Assembly (NCBI GenBank): GCA_036874045.1
Contig: CM072341.1
Span: forward strand, 13,962,501 to 14,026,500
Origin: Cymodocea nodosa
Lineage: Eukaryota; Streptophyta; Magnoliopsida; Alismatales; Cymodoceaceae
Reading direction: 5' to 3'
Length of the DNA: 64,000 bases
The position numbers were made by a program, and so were the translations under genes. The notes under the pieces were generated by a model. It was not told the origin of the DNA, did not search any database, and saw only the letters and a program-made list of their open reading frames with translations. Shown here one piece after another: positions 21,174 through 32,375 of this stretch (the stretch's first letter is position 1; each line of letters opens with the position of its first letter).

Positions 21174-22762
21174 AATGCTTAAACTCCACATAAAAAGATA
21201 AATAGTATTAATGATATTGTTCACCTCATAGATATTATATACTTATCATAAATATCTAAAGTAATATCTAAAATGTTGCTTAAGATACTATGTATTTATT
21301 GTAAAATCATAGTAGTATCTTATTGATTTTAAGTAGTTTATCAATTTTAATGGTTTTTACGATTTTAAGTGGAAGTGTAAATGAAAAACATTAAATACTT
21401 CTGAAGTTCTGAAACTTTGATTAAGTGTTTTCTTTGAATCGAGGAAAATGCATATGATCATAGATAAATTTGACTTAATTACTTAAACTTGTAAAATAAT
21501 TTATATGTAACTCATCTTAAATTGTTAATCAAAAGTATAAGCTTATTGAAATTGATTCATATTTTCAGTAAAATCATAGAAGTAAAAATTGTATGAGATT
21601 TGGGTTTTATTGCATCTGTATTAATGGAATACATATATATTGTGCTTAAAATGAAAAGTGCTTACAAAGTGAAAATCTTTAAGAGTTTATTGATCAATTT
21701 GATCACGAGACTTTTGTACTTGAGCAGATAGGTATGTAAGGATTGTTGTCCTCAAAAAGGATTCTTTAAATTTGGCAACCTAAGGTCCTAATCAGATCTA
21801 GGATTGTTGACTGAAAGCTCATTACACAGGTACATTAGAAAGCTCTTATATGATTCAAGCTTTTCAAACTAACTTTTAAAGAAAATTATCAATAATTACT
21901 ATTTTGAAAAGAAAAAGTTGTTTCATTAATTACAGATATCTTTGAATCGCATATAGTTTCTACCAATATGACTACTGAGTTATTGAATCAACATTAGTAC
22001 TTTTGAAAATGTTTATTTAAGATACATTCTTTTATTCTCCTTGAATTAATCATATTGAGTTCAAAGTTGTGTTTTGATTCATATACAGTAGGAATTGATT
22101 CTAGAAATCACTTTTGATGAAGTCAGAATAATGGAAGTTTCTAAAAAGAAAAATTAAAAGTATAGTTATACTTAACATCTATTGTTATACAAGTATATTT
22201 TGTATTTTGATTGAATATATATATGAAGTATATTTGTAGGAGGAGGATTAACAATGTCCAAAACAGATTAATATAATTCAGAATACAAATCTTGGTTAAT
22301 CTGAATTAATGTCCTCTTAAAAGCTTGATGAAATAATTTACAAAGACAAACAAACTATTTTAGATTCAAAGGATAGGAATGTTAGAATAGTTTACAATGT
22401 TCTCAAGAAAATGATAAGGTATAGCTATTGTGATGTGTTAGGAACGTTTCAGTTGGAAGAATCCGAGAATTGTTTTAAGTGTACTAACTAGACATTATGT
22501 TGAGAAGGTAACATGTAAAACTGACTCTAGACAGCGTTTTATTTGTTAGGTTAGTTAACTTAACAAGTTATACTTGAATATTTCGAGTACCTTGATTGAA
22601 TAAACTATATTCAATATTCATTTAATATCTAAACCCAACTTCTCTTTACGTTGAGTTATTTGCCTAAAACCATATTTAAACACTTATTACACAGGTACTT
22701 AGGTTATTTGTAAACTTTGTCAAGAAAATCTTTCCCGCTTGTTGCTGTTACAACCTACGACA
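21174..22762 (+). other. Sirevirus B post-pol spacer
   Basis: Matches 9343-10915 of copy A. It keeps the hairpin after pol (about 21288-21331), the polypurine tract at 22238-22247 and TATTTAAAC at about 22673. The accessory ORF would start at 22763 but continues only to about 22848. Confidence 0.75.
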
Positions 22763-22844
22763 ATGGTCTCCAAGTTCTACAAAGGTCATAGTAGAGGAAA
22801 AGGTAAAAACAAAAGAGATGCAAAAGTAAAATAAATAGAGAATG

Positions 22845-22872
22845 ATGAATACTAAATGAAGTTAGTATTCAT
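22845..22872. repeat. 11-bp perfect hairpin at Sirevirus B right junction
   Basis: ATGAATACTAA (22845-22855) and TTAGTATTCAT (22862-22872) are exact reverse complements around a 6-nt loop. The left arm lies where similarity to copy A ends, so the hairpin marks the breakpoint. Confidence 0.8.
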
Positions 22873-23183
22873 TTAATTATATGTTGATGCATGCGTTGTT
22901 CACGTACGTTGCAACAACGAAGTCTAACCCGATGCTTCCATTATTAATTAATACGTACGTTAATTTCACCTTGCTCTAATAGCAAGCACGGACAACGTAA
23001 ATATGGGCTATGCAACGCAAACTATATATATAGAATATGCCATTTATTATATATATGTATAATATATCAATTAATATTCTTCTTTGGAACATATTTATAT
23101 ATATCCAACGACTCACAAATATTACGGCCTTCGGGAACGAGTTACCTGTTTCTTCCGTCCTCGTAATTATTCTTGGTTCGCAG
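22873..23183 (+). other. 5' flank or intron upstream of proline-rich gene 1
   Basis: AT-rich sequence with TACGTACGT and TATATATA runs and no signal-peptide-like reading frame. It ends in a pyrimidine-rich stretch and CAG at 23181-23183, a good 3' splice site. The first exon expected for this gene family is not visible here, nor in the Sirevirus sequence to the left. Confidence 0.55.
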
Positions 23184-23827
23184 GTCTTCACGTAGCAGTG
23201 GTGTGCGAGAATGGAAAGGAGGAGTACGAGCCGGAAGCGCTGGGAGAGTTGACCGAGGACGGCGAGTTCAACGTCCGGCTCCCAAGCTCACTCGTCAATG
23301 AAGATGGCAGTGGCCTGAAAAGGGAATGCTACGCGCACCTCTACGCCACCTCCAAGGACGCCCCGTGCCCAACGCAGCACCATCCACACCACTTCAGGCT
23401 GGTGCACGAACCCAACAAGGCCACCGATCTCATCATGTTCCGCACGGCCTCCGGAAAGCTGTCGTTCTCTCGCGCGGCGTGCGATGCCAAGTTCTACAAA
23501 AAGTTCCTACATTTTCATCCATGGAAGAAACTGTTCCCATTTCCCAAGGTGTTCCAGCCGCACCCCAAGCCCACCCCTCTCCCCATCCCCCCCGTGCTCC
23601 CAATACCTAAAATCAGGCCTACTCCTTCCATTCCTTCTCCCACGCCGGCTCCTTCTTCCACTCCCACGCCCACGACCACGGCCAGGCCTACGCTTTCCAT
23701 TCCTACGATCACGCTGGCTCCTACTTCTACTCCCATGCCGGCTCCTTCTTCCACTCCCACGCCGCGACTTTCGTTTGCCCTTCCACGCTTCTTCTCCTGG
23801 ATCACTCGCACTGCAGGACACTCTTAA
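23184..23827 (+). CDS. Proline-rich Pollen Ole e 1/extensin-family protein, 3' exon (gene 1)
   Basis: The reading frame starts after a likely acceptor (CAG before GT-CTT-CAC, phase 1) and encodes LHVAVVCENGKEEYEPEAL, GELTEDGEFNVRLPSSLV and LKRECYAHLYATSKDAPCP. These match the second half of a Pollen Ole e 1 domain, with four of its cysteines visible (VVC, REC, APC, AAC). Then comes a Lys/Phe/His/Pro linker (KLFPFPKVFQPHPKP) and a Pro/Thr/Ser-rich tail of about 90 residues with two RPT-SIP units, ending FALPRFFSWITRTAGHS. Proteins of this family are secreted cell-wall proteins. The signal peptide and first two cysteines should lie in an upstream exon that is not seen, so the gene is probably 5'-truncated, perhaps by the event that joined Sirevirus B at 22848. 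GC content is far above the surroundings. An upstream ATG at 23084 is open into this frame, but its peptide does not look like the family. Confidence 0.75.
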
Positions 23828-24879
23828 TTAAAGATCATTCCAATATTACATAAATGATTGGATGATCCCGCCTGCGCAAATAATTAATTAATCAATCAGT
23901 TAATCAGTCTCGTTGACAATGTATGATGTAACTAGTCTTGACGTGGAGATTGTGGGCTGCAGTGTATGATGTGGGCATGTGGTTAATTGAGTTGTGTTAG
24001 TGGTATTGTTGATGGATACCTGATGTTGTTTTCGGTTATTTTTCAATTCTATGTAAAGGCTCCAAGTGTCTGTTAACGGGCACGTGTTGCCATCCCTCTC
24101 CTTTGTAATACAAGTGAAATTTTAGTTGTGTTCAGCATTGTGCATGTGCTGATGTGCGTATTCTTGTGAAGTGGTATTAAAGTCAGATTCGAGGGTGGAC
24201 ATCGGAGTGCCAAGGTTTGACAAGTGAGCATCGATCATGGTACTTGTGCTTCATGTTAGTTTGTTATCAGCGTTGATTATTATTTCTTTAGTTTTTAACA
24301 GTGATATTATCTACGATGGAGATACCTTTACTAGGATAGTTGAGTTGTTTTTGTGCGAGGGTTTTTATTCCCTCAAAACCCTGTATTGTTTGAGGATTGT
24401 ATGCATTTTTGCCTATTCCTCTCTTCTGCCTTTGTAGCTTTTCTCCGCTAAGTCCCAGAACACCACTTTGCAAACTCTGCTAGCCGATCAAACATGTACT
24501 TCTAAGATAGTATTAGAATAGTCATCCGAGGCATGATTTGTTGATTCCATTTGCGTTTTGCTCTTATATCAATGGGTTTCCCTAATCTCCAATGTCATTG
24601 TGCTTTGTCCTCACCAATTGTTTACCTCCCACCACTATTCACCATTCTCTAACATTCTTCTCCCGAGTTAACGATGTCCCTTACAATTGAAGTTGCTGAA
24701 ATCCAACTTCAATCCTTTCATTTTGCCTCTCCTTTATTTTACCATGATGTCTTTCATTATTTTTTCTGCATTGTCTAACTAAAATAGCCTTTAATTTTTA
24801 CTTCTTCCTATTAACATTATGATTGAACTTGTTTTATTCCTAATGAGCCTATTTCTAGGCAACTATCAAGAGAAAGAGT
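23828..24879. other. 3' flank of gene 1 and intergenic DNA
   Basis: The first 100 bp after the stop match the flank of gene 2 (63275-63374 reversed): a shared TTAATTAAAGATCATT, GATTGG-TGATC and AATCAAT-AGTTAATC. The rest is moderately AT-rich. A 66-codon ORF at 24237-24437 has no recognised match and no supporting features. Nothing else is identified. Confidence 0.5.
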
Positions 24880-27290
24880 TACAGATCCATCCATTGTGGT
24901 AATCTATTGAGTTATCTAGTAACTTAACAAACTTAGTCTATTAAGTTAAGTAGTAACTCAACAGAGTGAGAAGTTTCCTTAGTATAACACTGCACTCATA
25001 TCAAAGCATCTTAGAATTTGATTCTAATCATTCTCTAGAGTTTGACTTATTTTACACGCATTGTGCACTTGCAATAAATTAAATAAATGAATTTACTAGA
25101 TTTAAATCTTATTTTAGAGATTGCTTGTTTCCTTAAAAAAAAATTAGTTTAAGTTGACATGATAGACAGTTATAAAAATAAATTAGATTTTGAAATGGTT
25201 GAGTTGCCTTTTGATCTAGTTGATATATAAAAGAACATGTTTGAAATGAAGTTGATGAAGAAAAATAGATTAGACCAAAGAATACTCTAACTCATACTAT
25301 TATTAAAAAAAGGATAGAGTTATGGTTTGCCAAATCTATTTATTTTATCATTATGCATAAAGCAACTACTATACAAGATGAAGTATTTGTTAGCCTTCCA
25401 AAAACTACCAAAGAGAGGGAAATATTCACTAAATATGAACAATTTTTCAAAAGTCATGGGGAACCATCTAATGTGGCAACGTTGTTTGCTTAGCTAGAAT
25501 CGTACAAATGGAAGCAAAATAAAGCTAAGGAACAACAAATATAATTAGAATTCATGACTTTAAAACAATTATAAGTGAAGGTCAAACCATTGGAATTTAA
25601 TAAAGTGGTGCTTGAACCAATTATTGATGTAGGCAACCAAAGTACAGAAGACAGGATAGTTAATGATAATGCTAATAAAGATAGACATATTTACATTACC
25701 ACTGATGATGATGAAAATGAAGGGAATAATGGTGTAGACGAAGCAAATAAAGGTGATGAAGATGATGAAGAAATGAACATGACTTTGGAGACCTTCCTAA
25801 TCTCTATTGATAGAAGGAAATCTCCTATATTTAGGGAACATACGAATACCAAAAATAAGTCTTGTTCAGAAGAAGACATTCCTATTTCCAACATTCAGGA
25901 ATAGGAACTACTAGAGGTACATTTCACAATTTAGTTTTTCTCTTACTATTTATAAACTTATGACAATCTCAACTGACTGATATATAAATTTATATATATG
26001 ATTCACTACTTTTGTTTAGGGAATAGAAGTAATTCCATTCCTCACACATGACATAGCTTTGGAGAGAAGAGATTTATCTCCTTCCATGGACATTAGTATT
26101 CAATCACCACAGGTAAGCAAATTTTTTTATTTTTGATTTTGTATACATGTTTTAAATTAAGGTTTTGATTGCTTATTACAACATTTCCTTTTTTTATAGA
26201 TACCACAAGAAGAATTTGTTGTTGCTTCTCCCAAAAAGAATCTAGGAGAAGATTTTGAATATTTAACAATTCAACAAGCAATAATTCCTTACACCTCTTC
26301 ACCAATATTTCACTTAGTGGAAGAAGAATTTGCTTTACCTGAGAGATAGACAAAATGGACTACCGAAGGACAGTCTCCTCCTGTTTCTCACAACTTTACT
26401 GATCCTGATTATTTTGCTAATAACATTGTGTACATTAGGGATCAAGAAGCTTATTCTAATTTCCAACAACTTAAGAGGTGTACTATTTTATATAGTAGGC
26501 CTGTAAATTTTGATTTCATTGATGATGTTAAAGAATTATTTGCATTTCAAGAGCTACTAATGACTATACCTACAATTGGACATAATCTTTTTGTTGAGAA
26601 TCTTGTACCAACCTTCTATGCAAATCTACACCAAGAATGTGATGTTTACATCTCAAATGTTATTGATCTAGACCTATATTAACTCTTGAATTTGTTTATG
26701 GCTATTTGGAATTAAGGAATGAAGGTTTGGAAATTCTATAGAGCACTACACTTCCTAATGATTGGTCAGATAATGAAATAAGGTGTTTGGCTGTTGATCC
26801 CCAAACTCGTCAAATCAGATTCTTGAAGAACCTACACGGGAAAGCTTGTTTCATTGCCCTAATTCTGATAAGAACTATTTATCAAAGACAGGGGCATGAT
26901 ATGGAATTATTATCTTTTGTAAAGCTGTCTACTTACGCAATTATGACTAAAGTTCAAGTCAACTGGTACAAGGTTTTTATTTCAAAAATCTCCAATGTAA
27001 AGAAGTAATTATTTTATAAAGATTTCATCTATCAATTAGTATATAGTTCTGTGGATTTATCTCCTTGGATAGTGAAGAAGTTAAAGTCTAAGGTGTTGAC
27101 CGCAAGAGAATTAAAAGTGTTATCAATTAATGACCAAGCTTCAACATCAACCCCTACTACTATTGTTCCAAAGACTTCTCAGGCAAACTTTACTGTTAGA
27201 TCAACAATAAGATGGACTTATTGTTGTAGGAGATTTGCAAGCTCCAAGATAAAATGTTTGAGCTAAAGTCTAGGGTATTAGATACTCCAT
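24880..27290 (+). mobile_element. Accessory ORF region, third lineage, with intron-like gaps (fossil)
   Basis: It opens with TTGAGTTA palindromic motifs (24905-24965) like those at 4503-4594. Coding-like sequence follows: an acidic, Asp/Glu/Asn-rich stretch (25575-25904), then VYIRDQEAYSNFQQL, ILYSRPVNFDFIDDVKELF and FVENLVPTFYANL. These align with the accessory ORFs at 6170-6345 and 12250-12800, more closely with the former. MELLSFVKLSTYAIMTKV (about 26900) corresponds to a block near 12770. Two gaps have GT-AG ends: 25917-26019, and 26113-26199 with a strong GTAAGC donor. It is probably the 3' part of an Athila-like element whose LTR may be 27427-29534. Broken. Confidence 0.5.
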
Positions 27291-27426
27291 AGATTGTGTG
27301 AATTTGTATACTATTAATTCCATATATGTATATCTATACTTTTTTTGTATCTACTTGTCAATTAATACAATATCTATTGTGGTTTACTAATTAAACACTA
27401 TGTTGGTTGTGTGTTTGTTTGATTAC
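27291..27426. other. Short AT-rich gap between accessory ORF and LTR
   Basis: No coding or clear polypurine tract is seen ahead of the proposed LTR start. This weakens the link between the accessory ORF and the LTR. Confidence 0.4.
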
Positions 27427-29534
27427 TATTTAGAATGAAAAACTACATAATATTAATGGTAAATAATGGTTAATTACATAATATTTAGCTTATCATATGA
27501 GAATTAAGTCATTATGTTATAATTGCATGATTATATGCTGTAATTAAAAAATTTGCATAATTTCTAGGAATTAGCGTTACTTAAGTATATTTTTGAACTA
27601 TTGATGAGTTATAGGCCTTTTAATTTCTTAAGTATTTGAAATGTCTGTTGTTTCAGAGAGTTGTATTTTATGTATTGGATAATTTTATTTTAAATGCGTA
27701 AAGAATATTTTATTATTATTTCAAGAAAGACACATGTTACATGAATACATGACTTAAGTAGTTTTTTGGTAAGTTAGAGGCTAAGTATTTGAAATATGTT
27801 TAAGCATCAGATAGTTATGTTTGCAAGTATCTGAAATACTCTTTTACTATAAAAAATAGTGAGACACATGTCGCACACTAAAAGCATGACTTAAGTTATC
27901 ATTTAGAAGGTTAAAGGCTAACTATCTAAAATGCATATAAGTTTTGGATAGTTACGGTTCGTAACTATCCAGAAAGTCTTTTTACCATCATTAAGTTAGC
28001 ATTATGCACGTGTTGAATTTAAATGTTTTATTATGTCACGTGAGTTGTACATGTTTAACTCGTTAAGTTAACATAACTATACGCATTGAGTTACTTGATT
28101 ACACACTAAGGTAATGCGTTGTATTAGTGTTATAAGCTTATAAGTTATTTCTTTATTTTACGTGATATAGTATTATTCTTTTATATCAAGTCCGTTGAGT
28201 TACACTAACTCTACAGATCAGCTATTTTCTAACATGTCATTATTAGCAGTTGTAGAAACAAGAAATTCGAAGGAAAACCATGATTACACATATCACGTAG
28301 GATTTAACTCATGGAATGAAGAAAAAATTACCATCGTTGATATGAATGAAGGAAATCCAACCAATCAATTAAGCAAAAGCAGTTACTATTGAAAGAAATA
28401 TAAAAGGAAGAGGAAAAAGATGAAAAAAGGTGTGGAGAACCGTGCGCTAACTACAGGCAGCATCGAAAGTTCCCTAAAGCTCCAAACACCACCACAATCA
28501 CCAACCATTGAAGGTTTATGAGGATACTTTCTAGATGTCGAGTCGATTCTAAGCCAAACACAACGACTGACAATCATTGTAAGGAGTGATCACGTCGCAA
28601 GAAGGAAAGTCATTTTCACCAAGCATCGACTCATATCTCAGGAGATCATAAAGCTTCTAGCCTTAGTTTTGAGTTGATGCTAATATACTGAAGAGGAGAT
28701 CAACTTACAAGTCTCAGTTCGCGATTCTATAGGAAGAGGAGGTGTGACTATAAGTGATTAAGTTTTCAATGGTGTAATCATGTCGCATATAGTGACAGAA
28801 GTTCTGACTATCAATAGAGAACTTTTACATTTCACCTTTCATTCATCTTCAAGAACATATCAAAACAAAAATATCAAAAACTAATTATCTATATTTGTAG
28901 TTAATATTTATGTGTTGTATTATTTATTTTATAACGTGATTAATGTTATTATTGTCAGTATTATAAATGTTTTATGTTTAGTTGATTTAGAAAATAGAAA
29001 ATAGTTTTATTAATTATTGAAATTGATTTGCACAAAATACCCAAAATCTTAATGGTTACTATTTGAAATATTTGAATGTTAATGTTGATTAATGATAAAC
29101 ACCATATAAACTAACATTAAAAGCTTAATTGATGTTATTTACATTTTATGGAACCGCCCAATGAATGGTCAAATTCCTCTATGAATAGCAATATTTAATT
29201 GAAAGTTATTAAGTAAGCTTGTGGAGTTAACTTAAGTCCACAAGGATAGTCTATTGAGTTAATTGTAACTCCACGAACTAAGTCCGTTGAGTTAGCAATA
29301 AATCAATAGAGTGTTGAATTTAACACATAAACCTGTGGTTGTAAAAATCAAAAATAGTCCTAAAAAAAATGTTTAACTCAATTTCTATGGGATCAACCTG
29401 TACTTGCATACAAAAACAGTAGACATTGTGCACTTGCAGTTAAAACCAAATTGTACTTAATATCTAATTTATGTGAAAAATTGTTTGTTTATGACTAAAT
29501 GAGAAATTACATATAAAAGTAAATGAACCAAACA
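27427..29534 (+). mobile_element. Athila-type LTR, left arm of a long inverted repeat (fossil)
   Basis: The start is set by the inverted copy ending at 38923 (TGTTTAGAATGAAAAA, here diverged). Contents: hairpin motifs near 27944-27976, a block (28000-28165) resembling the Sirevirus LTR at 14145-14325, and a TATA box (28399). Then comes a gene-like leader (28440-28850), a palindrome cluster (29200-29330), and GGGATCAACCTGTACTTGC with TGTGCACTTGCAGTTAAA near its 3' end. That last combination is common near the 3' ends of Athila/Tat-type LTRs. The inverted partner is 30756-32375 plus 38615-38923. The lineage call is inferred. Confidence 0.55.
28399..28407 (+). promoter_or_regulatory. LTR TATA box
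   Basis: TATAAAAGG within the LTR, matching in form the TATA box of the Sirevirus LTR at 14919. Confidence 0.55.
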
Positions 29535-29560
29535 ATTACTAATTTATAGTTTTATATAAG

Positions 29561-30723
29561 TGTTAGGACCTGATGGCTTACCAAAGGGGGGTGAATGGTA
29601 ATAATTTGTTTCTTAACTATTTAATAGTTGATTGATATAAAGAATTAGCAAGCACACGATAAAAATAATACACACAAGATTTTTAGGTGGTTCACCACTA
29701 ATGGCTAGTCCACCCCTAAGGGATACTTGGGCTTCACTAAACTTTCATAAACTTACAATCACTTGCTTTAAGGTTAAAGCAAGAACCAACCAAATTGATT
29801 GAGCTTTCAGGTCGTACCTCCAACTAATCTTTCTCTGAAGTTTTTGATCCATGTACTTCAGTAAAACACTTGCTTGAAAGTATCAGAGTTGAGTGCGTGA
29901 TGAGCTTCTAAAAATTGAGTCTGTATATATGCTGAAGATGATTTGATCTCAAAAGGCTTTATTCTGTTGAGCTTAGTGTAAATATTTGTATAAGCAAAAA
30001 GCTGTCTAATTCTGTTGTCTGTTGCTTATATATATACTAAACATGTGTAACAATCATATTTTTCTTCCAACAAATGTATTCTACTGTACTTGGTAAGATT
30101 TCAGTCCCAAACATGATAAGTTACTGTTCAGAGAGGTACTTCAAGATACCCTTCCGATTTCTTGGGTTATTCGGAGGCTTAGCCATGTAACTATTCGAAA
30201 AATACTTGTAACTTATCGAAAAGTCACTTAAGTCTTTTTGCCATGTAGGATTTCAAATCGTACAAAAGAGCTGTCATTTAATCAGATACTTGCAGTTGTA
30301 ACTGACCGAACTGTTATTTAACTATCAGATAGTTAGCTACAGTAACCCTCTGAAATCCTTCGTTAAGTTTCTGACTGCTTTATTTAATTTAGCACGTACA
30401 TAATAGACTAACATAAGTTCTAGATGGTTATACCTGTAACTCACCGAAACTCTTCAATTTTTGGATAGTTAGCTTCAGTAACTTTCCGATTCTTCTTTTA
30501 AGCTTCTGTTTGGATTTCTACATATGGGAAATTCAATGACTTAAGTTTCGGATAGTTAGCTACAGTAACTTTCCGATTCTTCATACATCCATCTTTTTAA
30601 CTCTCCGAAAGCCTTCTACTTTCGGATACTTAATCTTCTAACTGTCTGATAGTGTTGCTACTACTTTATACTACTGTTTCGTTACCTAGCACGACACTAG
30701 AAAACTTGTTTAGATCTCCAACA
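29561..30723 (-). mobile_element. Sirevirus-like solo LTR, antisense (fossil)
   Basis: On the minus strand it starts TGTTGGAGATCTAAAC and ends GGTCCTAACA. The 'CACCCCCCTTTGGTAAGCC' context at its 3' end is the usual Sirevirus LTR terminus. It carries many TTCGGATAGTTA and GTAACT-TTCCGA hairpin units (30460-30640). No interior adjoins it and no clear target duplication is seen. It fills the loop of the long inverted repeat. Confidence 0.7.
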
Positions 30724-30755
30724 ACGCACCAGAAAAACTTTGATTTGTTAACTTC

Positions 30756-32375
30756 TGTTTTTACTTAGTTAATTTATCTTTATGCCTATTCCTTTTTTAG
30801 AAGTAAACAAATAACCTTTCATACAAATTAGATATTAATTCAAATTTGTATTTTAACTGCAAGTGCACAGTGTCTATTATATTAGTTTGTAAGTACAGGT
30901 CGATCCCATAGGGAATTGCTTAAGAATTACGAACTGTTCCATTTTTAACAATCAAATTTATATATTCAATAAGCTCTCTGTTGAGTTACAGTTAACTCAA
31001 CAGACTAAGTTCGTTAAGTTATGGCTAACTCAACGGACTAACCTCGTGGACTTAAGTTAATTCCACGAGCCTGCATTTCCTATTTAATACTACTATTTAC
31101 AAAGGAATTCGGCCAACCATTGAGTGGTTCCACAGATTGTAAATAACATCAATTAAGCTCTTTAATATTAGTAAACATTGGATTTATCATTAGGCAATAC
31201 TAACATTCAGATAATTCAAACAATAACCATTAAAATCTTTAAGTCTTTTGAATGAACCAATTTCAATAAATTGTAAAACTAAAACAAACATAAAACAATC
31301 ACAACATTGACAAAGATAACATTGATCACCATACAACACAAATAATACAACACTCAAATGCAAAATACAAACACAGATAAGTTGTTTTTGGTATTTTTGT
31401 TTTGATATGAGCATGAAAATGGGCGAAAGGTGAAATGTAAAGTAATCTCAGTCAACAGTAAATACTTCCGTCACTACATGCGACGCGATTATATCATTGA
31501 AAATTAAACCACTTACAATTCTGTCTCCTCTCCCTATTGAATCGCGAGTTCAGAATTGCAAGATAATCTCCTCTTCAGCATACAGGCATCAACCCGAAGT
31601 CAAGGCTAGAAGCTTTACGATCTCTTGAGATATGAGTCAGCGCTTGGTGAAAATGGCTTCCCTTCCCACGACGCGATCACTCCTCACAGTGGTTGTTAGG
31701 CATTGTGTTTAGCTCAGAATCGACCTGACATCAGGAAAGTATCCTCACAGACCTCCGATGGTTGGTGATTATGGTGGTGGTTATGGTGGTGGTGGTGATG
31801 GTTGGTGTGGTACTTCAGAGAATTACCGATGTTGATTCTCCTCTGCACACACTGGCCACACCCATCGATCACACCTCCTTCTTTTTCTCTTTTTTTTTAT
31901 ATTTCTTCAATGGTAACTGCTTCTGCTTGAATGGTCGGTTGGATTTCTTTTATTCATATCAACGACAATGATTTCTTCTCCTAGCGTGATACGTGCAATC
32001 ATGGTTTTTTTTCTTCCAACTGTCCTACTTCTACAACCGCTACAATGGCATATTAGAAAATAAATAGTTCGTGGAGTTACAGATAACTCAACGGACTTGC
32101 TTCGTTGATTTAACTATAAAACATGTGCAATAAAGAAATAAGCCGCTAACATAATGCGTTACCTTATTGTATATTCATGTAACTCAACGTGTATAGTTAT
32201 GCTAACTTAACAAGTTAAACATGTGCATCTTACGTGATATACTAAAGCATTTAAATTCAACACGTGCATAAATTTAACTATCCGATGCCTAGATGCATTT
32301 TGAATACTTACAAACTCAACTATCCGATGCCTAGATGCATTTCGAATAGTTACAAACTTAACTATCCGATGCTTA
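30756..32375 (-). mobile_element. Inverted LTR copy, right arm part 1 (fossil)
   Basis: Reverse complement of about 28000-29534. Shared landmarks are TTTTAACTGCAAGTGCACAG, CATTTCACCTTTC next to ATATCAAAACAAAAATA, and the CACGTG/AACTCGTTAAGTTA-like block (32130-32270). A GGTGGT-rich stretch (31765-31810) has grown in this copy. The arm is interrupted at 32376 by Sirevirus C and resumes at 38615. Confidence 0.7.

Larger units (their letters stand above)
15630..22848 (+). mobile_element. Sirevirus Ty1/copia element B, interior (fossil)
   Basis: It runs from the primer binding site through gag, protease, integrase, RT and RNase H to the start of the accessory ORF, where it stops. The copia order (integrase before RT) is clear. 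Compared with A it is the fuller copy through pol, but it lacks most of the accessory ORF, the tail and a 3' LTR. Its right edge, near 22848, abuts host-like sequence just upstream of the proline-rich gene. Broken, about ten breaks. Many differences between A and B are C/T or G/A, as expected from decay of methylated DNA. Confidence 0.88.

Noticed and set aside
23507-23821. Antisense Arg/Gly-rich frames over gene 1
   Set aside because: Shadows of the GC-rich Pro-coding repeat; no family match.
24237-24437. 66-codon hydrophobic ORF
   Set aside because: No recognised motif, neighbours or conserved copy; plausible chance frame.
31762-31971. Val-rich ORF in the right inverted arm
   Set aside because: It is a GGTGGT microsatellite expansion; the left arm has only the short form.
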